Positions 6,095 to 9,276 of a DNA stretch of 9,276 nt are shown piece by piece (the stretch's first letter is position 1; every line of letters starts with the position of its first letter). This DNA is from SLAN01 sp046545955 (GTDB lineage: Bacteria; Spirochaetota; Spirochaetia; DSM-27196; SKKC01), in contig JBKGYS010000107.1 in the NCBI GenBank assembly GCA_046545955.1, forward strand, positions 1-9,276. Reading direction: 5' to 3'. Made by a program: the position numbers and the translations under genes. Below the pieces are notes generated by a model. It was not told the DNA's origin. It ran no database searches and saw nothing but the letters and a program-made list of their open reading frames with translations.

Positions 6095-6784
6095 ATGGAA
6101 GAACCTGCGCGTGTGCATAATGGTGCATGCCCCTACCTGCCGGATCGCGAATGGGTAGCCGATGTTGTGCATGCTTCTCAGTTCGGCGCCGAGGAATACG
6201 AAAAGCTACTCGAGCAGGGGGTGAGACGAAGCGGACGGTATCTCTACCGCAATGCCTGCCCGGGCTGCGATGAGTGCATACCCTTGCGCGTTTCGACAGA
6301 GCGCTTTTCGCCACGAAGAACGCAGCGACGCGTTCTGCGAAAAAACGCAGATATTTCGGTTAAGGCCGGGCCGGTAACCGAAGATCCCGCGGTAGTGTCC
6401 CTGTACCGCCGCCATCACATAGAGTGGCATGGACATTCCCAAGGGGGAACGTACGACGAATACAGGGCGTTCCTCGCATCGAGCCCGTATCCGCTGACAA
6501 TGATGCGCTACGAACTCGGCGAAAAGCTCGTCGGAGTCGGCTGGGTGGACGTACTGCCTGACGGGATCTCGAGCGTGTACTTTGCATTCGACCCGGACTA
6601 CTCGTCTCGACGGCTCGGCACTTTTTCCATTATGAAGGAAATCGAGTGGGCGCGCGGGCTCGGAAAGTCCTGGCTGTACCTGGGCTTCTGGGTACCCGGC
6701 GGCAAGTCGATGGACTACAAAGCGCAGTTTCGCCCGCACGAAATCGCACCCGAACAGCGCTGGCGACCACCCCCACGGGAGTGA
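6095..6784 (+). CDS. bpt: Aminoacyl-tRNA--protein transferase, Bpt/ATE family
   Basis: Enzymes of this family move an amino acid from charged tRNA onto the N-terminus of a protein, making it an N-degron substrate for ClpS/ClpAP. Bacterial Bpt transfers leucine to N-terminal Asp or Glu, while eukaryotic ATE1 transfers arginine. The 229-residue product matches the Bpt layout: GACPYLPDR near the N-terminus, LEQGVRRSG, then RNACPGCDECIPLRV with the cysteine cluster C55-C58-C61 plus C12, which in ATE relatives bind metal or an Fe-S cluster. The C-terminal GNAT-like half has DVLPDGISSVYFAFDPDY, RRLGTFSIMKEIEWA, LYLGFWV and MDYKAQFRPHE. Leucine specificity is inferred from the bacterial family, not shown. 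The ATG at 6095 has GAG six bases upstream; in-frame GTG at 6074 would add seven residues and has no better ribosome site. It is a single gene, divergent from tetR and convergent with metY, separated from it by 36 bases. Confidence 0.88.
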   Translation: MEEPARVHNGACPYLPDREWVADVVHASQFGAEEYEKLLEQGVRRSGRYLYRNACPGCDECIPLRVSTERFSPRRTQRRVLRKNADISVKAGPVTEDPAVVSLYRRHHIEWHGHSQGGTYDEYRAFLASSPYPLTMMRYELGEKLVGVGWVDVLPDGISSVYFAFDPDYSSRRLGTFSIMKEIEWARGLGKSWLYLGFWVPGGKSMDYKAQFRPHEIAPEQRWRPPPRE

Positions 6785-6820
6785 GGCAACAGTTCTCGCC
6801 CGATAGCACCGGTTCCCGAT

Positions 6821-8104
6821 TTACGTCTTCTCGAGCGCGTGATCGATATCGAAAAGAATATCGTCGATATGCTCGAGCCCGATCGAGAGTCGAACAAACG
6901 CCGGATCGAGACCGGCAGCCTTCTGTTCTTCCTCGCTGAGCTGACTGTGGGTGGTACTTCCCGGGTGAATTGCGAGACTCTTCGCATCGCCAACATTGGC
7001 AACATGAGAAAAAAGATCAAGGCCGTTAATAAACGACTCGCCGGCTTGTTTTCCACCCTTGATGCCGAACACAACCATTCCTCCCGCGCCGCGGGGAAAG
7101 TACGACGAGACCCGTGCGGCAGCCGGATCCCCTTCGAGGCCCGGGTAGCGAACCCATTCGATCTTCGGGTGGTTCGCTAAGTGCCGTGCGACCGCGAGTG
7201 CATTCTGAGAGTGGCGTTCCATACGCAATGGGAGCGTCTCGGTTCCCTGAAGAAACATCCACGCGTTGTCCGGCGCGATGGCCGCGCCAAGATTGCGAAG
7301 CGGCACAAGGCGCATACGCATTGCAAACGCGACCGGATTCAGGTCACCAAGATCGTGGGCATAGCGCACCCCATGGTAGCTTGGATCCGGGCGATTCATA
7401 GTCGTGAACTTCGCGTCGGTCCAGTCGAAGGTACCCGAATCAACTACAATTCCCCCAATGCCGGTACCGTGTCCGCCGATCCATTTCGTCAAGCTGTGGA
7501 TTACTACGTGCGCGCCGTGTTCGATAGGGCGGAACAAATACGGAGTGGTAAAGGTGCTGTCAACCATAAGCGGCAGATTGTACTTGCGGCTCAGGGTACT
7601 CCACTTTTCGAAATCAGGTACCGAAAGTGACGGGTTACCGATACTCTCCACGTACAGCGCACGGGTCCGATCGTTGATCTGCGACTCGACCGCTTCAATG
7701 TCGAGCGGATCGGCAAATCTCACAGTTATTCCGTAGTCAGGAAGGATGGTCGAGAACATGGTGTAGGTTCCGCCGTAGAGATGGCTGCTCGAGACCACTT
7801 CGTCGCCGGCCACACAGACATTCAGAATAGAGTAGAAAACACCGCTCGTCCCGGAGGCAAGCGCCAGCGCGGCGGCCCCTCCGTCGAGCCGCGCGATTCG
7901 CTGCTCGAGTACGTCCTGAGTCGGATTCATAATTCGAGTGTATATGTAACCGAGTTCCTTCAGCGCGAAAAGATTGGCGGCGTGTTCCGTATCACGGAAA
8001 TTGTACGCTGTCGTTCGACTGATCGGGACGGCCCGGCTCGGGTTCTCGCTATCCCTCGACTGTCCGGCGTGCAGTGCGTCTGTCTCGAACTTATACTCGC
8101 TCAT
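6821..8104 (-). CDS. metY: O-acetylhomoserine aminocarboxypropyltransferase (sulfhydrylase)
   Basis: A PLP enzyme of the Cys/Met metabolism family that forms homocysteine from O-acetylhomoserine and sulfide, giving direct sulfhydrylation in methionine synthesis. The 427-residue length is typical of MetY and longer than cystathionine enzymes (about 380-400). Visible motifs are FETDALHAGQ at the N-terminus, YIYTRIMNPTQ (53-63, phosphate and substrate contacts), the ASGTSG turn, SSSHLYGGTY, VDSTFTTPYL with D182, and the PLP lysine K207 in HSLTKWIGGHG. The C-terminus has HPGSTTHSQLSEEEQKAAG and VRLSIGLEHIDD, strongly MetY-like. There are two adjacent ATGs; the one at 8104 has GGGAG at a six-base spacing and is preferred over 8107, while ATG 8128 lies upstream of that ribosome site. 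It stands alone with its own leader. O-succinylhomoserine sulfhydrylase (MetZ) is less likely given the long form. Confidence 0.95.
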   Translation of the reverse strand: MSEYKFETDALHAGQSRDSENPSRAVPISRTTAYNFRDTEHAANLFALKELGYIYTRIMNPTQDVLEQRIARLDGGAAALALASGTSGVFYSILNVCVAGDEVVSSSHLYGGTYTMFSTILPDYGITVRFADPLDIEAVESQINDRTRALYVESIGNPSLSVPDFEKWSTLSRKYNLPLMVDSTFTTPYLFRPIEHGAHVVIHSLTKWIGGHGTGIGGIVVDSGTFDWTDAKFTTMNRPDPSYHGVRYAHDLGDLNPVAFAMRMRLVPLRNLGAAIAPDNAWMFLQGTETLPLRMERHSQNALAVARHLANHPKIEWVRYPGLEGDPAAARVSSYFPRGAGGMVVFGIKGGKQAGESFINGLDLFSHVANVGDAKSLAIHPGSTTHSQLSEEEQKAAGLDPAFVRLSIGLEHIDDILFDIDHALEKT

Positions 8105-8213
8105 CATTGTCTCCCGTGGTCTATTCATTTAGTCGTGCATGCAACGAGTAGCCTCACCCATCCGGTGTCTTAATGTCAATAAAACAACGTTAATTACTTC
8201 GATTTGGAAAGCA
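8105..8213 (-). promoter_or_regulatory. metY leader and probable promoter region
   Basis: An AT-rich block (about 8170-8212) contains TTGACA on the minus strand (8174-8179), but no good -10 lies 16-18 bases downstream, so the exact promoter is not settled. The roughly 70-base leader ends in the GGGAG ribosome site and includes a small hairpin, TCGT-N7-ACGA, around the palindrome TGCATGCA (about 8134-8148). I do not recognise an S-box or other named SAM riboswitch core. Confidence 0.35.
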
Positions 8214-8640
8214 TCACTCGTCGATGATGGTGAACTCCACACGCCTGTTTCGCCGACGCCCGGTCTCCGTCCGATTATCTGCTACCGGATCATCGGCACC
8301 AACTCCCCGATAGAGAATCGGGTTCGAATCCGATATTAAGGTGATCTCGATCATCGAGGATCCCGACGAACTCAGGAGGATTCTCCGGCATCCAGGATGC
8401 AGGGCCGAGCAGCAGCCGAAGGCTGCCACCAGGCTGGTCAAGATGGGGCGGTCCCCACCGCGATTCGATCCCGATCGCCTCAGCTGACAGCTTTCTCGGC
8501 CTCACTCCTCGGGATCCGTGTGTCCGTCTCCCACCACAATCGTTTCCGCAACAGCCCTGATCTGTCCGTTTCATGCGTTTGCGTAGTCGAGTAGCCGGCA
8601 AGGACGCCGCCGGCGCACCGCGAACCGCGATTCTCGTCGT
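8214..8640 (-). pseudogene. Degenerate OmpA-family C-terminal domain
   Basis: No intact gene, but one minus-strand frame keeps both hallmarks of an OmpA peptidoglycan-binding domain. The end (about 8214-8320) reads ILYRGVGADDPVADN, then TETGRRRNRRVEFTIIDE and a TGA stop, the standard domain finish. Further upstream in the same frame is IVVGDGHTDPEE, with GHTD at 8514-8525, the usual 'eGHTD' strand. Between them are a TGA stop at 8502-8504 and 92 codons from GHTD to NRR, where about 60-65 are usual. The intervening sequence looks unlike the family in this frame, while another frame offers RKLSAEA, reminiscent of the LSxERA helix. A second stop lies shortly upstream of GHTD. I read this as a frameshifted, decayed remnant of an outer-membrane lipoprotein or porin-tail gene; no N-terminal part or signal peptide is visible. 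The upstream boundary is approximate. Sequencing error is possible but would need several events. Confidence 0.6.
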
Positions 8641-8678
8641 GATTTCGTCGAATCTTCCGCTTACCGGCCGTTTTGCGG

Positions 8679-8707
8679 TTGCGCTCGCGGATAGCTTTTC
8701 CTAATAT
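8679..8707 (+). promoter_or_regulatory. Promoter-like element in repeat copy 1
   Basis: TTGCGC (8679-8684), 17 bases, TAATAT (8702-8707). The -10 box differs from consensus at one position only. A transcript would start near 8714 and give a leader of about 50 bases before the transporter ATG. Confidence 0.55.
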
Positions 8708-8722
8708 TCGGCCGTTTTGCGG

Positions 8723-8751
8723 TTGTGCTCGAGGATAGCTTTTCCTACTAT
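8723..8751 (+). promoter_or_regulatory. Promoter-like element in repeat copy 2
   Basis: TTGTGC (8723-8728), 17 bases, TACTAT (8746-8751). The -10 is slightly weaker than in copy 1. Transcription would begin near 8758, only about nine bases before the ATG at 8767, giving a nearly leaderless message. Confidence 0.5.
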
Positions 8752-8766
8752 TTGATATATTGAAAC

Positions 8767-9276
8767 ATGCAACCGGAACGATTGCCGCCGGGCAAGAAGG
8801 TCATATACGCCGTGGGCCAGTTTGGGTGGTCACTGGCCTCCTTTGGCGTCTCCAATCTCGTGAACTACTTCTATGCAGCTCCTGGTACCGAGGAGTCGCT
8901 GGTATTCCCGCCCTTCATTTACTATGGAGCCGTTCTGGGAGTATTCACGATCGTTGGGCTCTTGAACTCGGTGTTCCGTATCTTTGATGGCATTACCGAT
9001 CCGATCCTTGCCAACGCCTCCGATCGCGCGCACGCGAAGATCGGCAAGCGCAAGATCTTTATGGCAATCGCCGGGCTACCCTTCGCCATCCTCTCGGTGC
9101 TCGTCTTCGTGCCGCCGGTGGCTTCGGTGAGTAACTGGAATGCCCTCTGGCTCGCCGGGATGCTCGCGCTCTTCTATCTGGCGATGACTGCGTACGTGGT
9201 GCCCTATACCGCGCTCATCAGCGAGTACGGGCACGACAGTCGCGAACGGCTCAACATTAGCACGATGGTCTCGATC
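8767..9276 (+). CDS. GPH-family (MelB-like) sugar:cation symporter, N-terminal part
   Basis: The first 170 residues of an inner-membrane MFS transporter of the glycoside-pentoside-hexuronide:cation symporter family; the frame is open to the window edge. The N-terminus is short and basic (PPGKKVIYAVGQFGWSL). At least three hydrophobic helices follow, at about 14-36, 50-70 and 97-117, and a fourth at about 126-147. The family signature between helices 2 and 3 is clear: FRIFDGITDPILANASDR followed by KIGKRK (residues about 70-95), equivalent to the MelB RxWDAxNDPxxGxxxDR...G+fRP motif, including the aspartate of the cation site. YVVPYTALISEYG at about 141-153 matches the next conserved loop. The ATG at 8767 is the first start after an in-frame TGA at 8761-8763. 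There is no clear Shine-Dalgarno (ATATTGAAAC). Substrate cannot be assigned. It is probably driven by the tandem promoter repeats. Confidence 0.9.
   Translation, partial: MQPERLPPGKKVIYAVGQFGWSLASFGVSNLVNYFYAAPGTEESLVFPPFIYYGAVLGVFTIVGLLNSVFRIFDGITDPILANASDRAHAKIGKRKIFMAIAGLPFAILSVLVFVPPVASVSNWNALWLAGMLALFYLAMTAYVVPYTALISEYGHDSRERLNISTMVSI

Larger units (their letters stand above)
8666..8753 (+). repeat. Two tandem 44-base repeats, each with a promoter-like element
   Basis: Copy 1 is 8666-8709 and copy 2 is 8710-8753; they are directly adjacent and match at 40 of 44 positions. Both start GGCCGTTTTGCGGTTG and share GGATAGCTTTTCCTA. Each contains a -35/-10 pair with a 17-base spacer facing the transporter gene. 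The sequence just left of copy 1 does not form a convincing third copy. Confidence 0.9.

Noticed and set aside
6776..6802. Imperfect hairpin between bpt and metY (CGGG...GAG / CTC...CCCG)
   Set aside because: The stem is interrupted and there is no T-run on either side, so I do not call a terminator.
8316..8335. GGGTTCGAATCC, resembling the T-arm of a tRNA
   Set aside because: The best stem leaves an eight-base loop, there is no acceptor, D or anticodon arm around it, and the bases are explained as part of the OmpA remnant.
8290..8601. 103-codon minus-strand open frame overlapping the OmpA remnant
   Set aside because: It lacks family features except a short LSAE stretch that fits a shifted OmpA helix; better explained as the out-of-frame part of the decayed gene.
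8595..8618. GCCGGC...GCCGGC GC-rich hairpin
   Set aside because: No T-tract follows on either strand, and self-complementary GCCGGC words are expected in GC-rich DNA; not a supported terminator.
8830..9033. Minus-strand open frame antisense to the transporter
   Set aside because: It is antisense to a clear GPH-family membrane protein and has no own signal.
1..9276. CRISPR array, insertion sequence, integrase or other mobile element
   Set aside because: No transposase or integrase domain, no regularly spaced repeats and no terminal inverted repeats; the only tandem repeat is the 44-base pair at 8666-8753.

Overview
The window is about 9.3 kb of bacterial chromosome, moderately GC-rich and densely coded. 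The gene set suggests a Gram-negative-type bacterium, and my best guess is a free-living spirochaete. That guess rests on three things: a MurC with a GIKGSGM nucleotide loop, a large CheA grouped with CheY and STAS partners, and an OmpA-type remnant. It is an inference from protein flavour only; there is no rRNA or other phylogenetic marker here.

Layout. Positions 1-5865 hold seven genes, all on the minus strand, packed tail to head. In transcription order they are a TetR-family regulator (5293-5865), RsmE-type 16S rRNA m3U methyltransferase (4523-5296), a receiver + GHKL-ATPase protein (3224-4480), CheY (2809-3183), a small STAS protein (2523-2798), the CheA histidine kinase (373-2526) and the N-terminal third or less of MurC (running off the window at position 1). 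Two junctions overlap by 4 bases (GTGA between tetR and rsmE, ATGA between STAS and cheA), and the other gaps are 10-61 bases without a visible terminator. A textbook sigma-70 promoter (TTGACA, 17-base spacer, TATAGT) lies just upstream of tetR, so the whole block could be one transcript. The regulator in front, plus two TCGACCG-containing inverted repeats around the promoter, suggests autoregulation. CheA, CheY, STAS and the receiver-ATPase form a signalling module. CheW, CheR, CheB and chemoreceptors are not in the window.

Positions 5866-6094 form a divergent intergenic region. On the plus strand follows a Bpt/ATE-family aminoacyl-tRNA-protein transferase (6095-6784), which tags proteins for N-degron turnover. 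It converges on metY (minus, 6821-8104), an O-acetylhomoserine sulfhydrylase of methionine/cysteine metabolism.

Positions 8105-8766 hold no intact gene, but they are not empty. A decayed OmpA-family C-terminal domain is readable on the minus strand (about 8214-8640). A pair of 44-base tandem repeats (8666-8753) carries a promoter-like -35/-10 pair in each copy. These lead into the start of a GPH-family (MelB-like) sugar:cation symporter (8767 to the window end, plus strand).

Most notable points are the CheA kinase with a tandem MshEN-like (possible c-di-GMP-binding) insert, the receiver-ATPase that lacks a normal H-box and G1 box, the duplicated promoter repeat, and the OmpA remnant.
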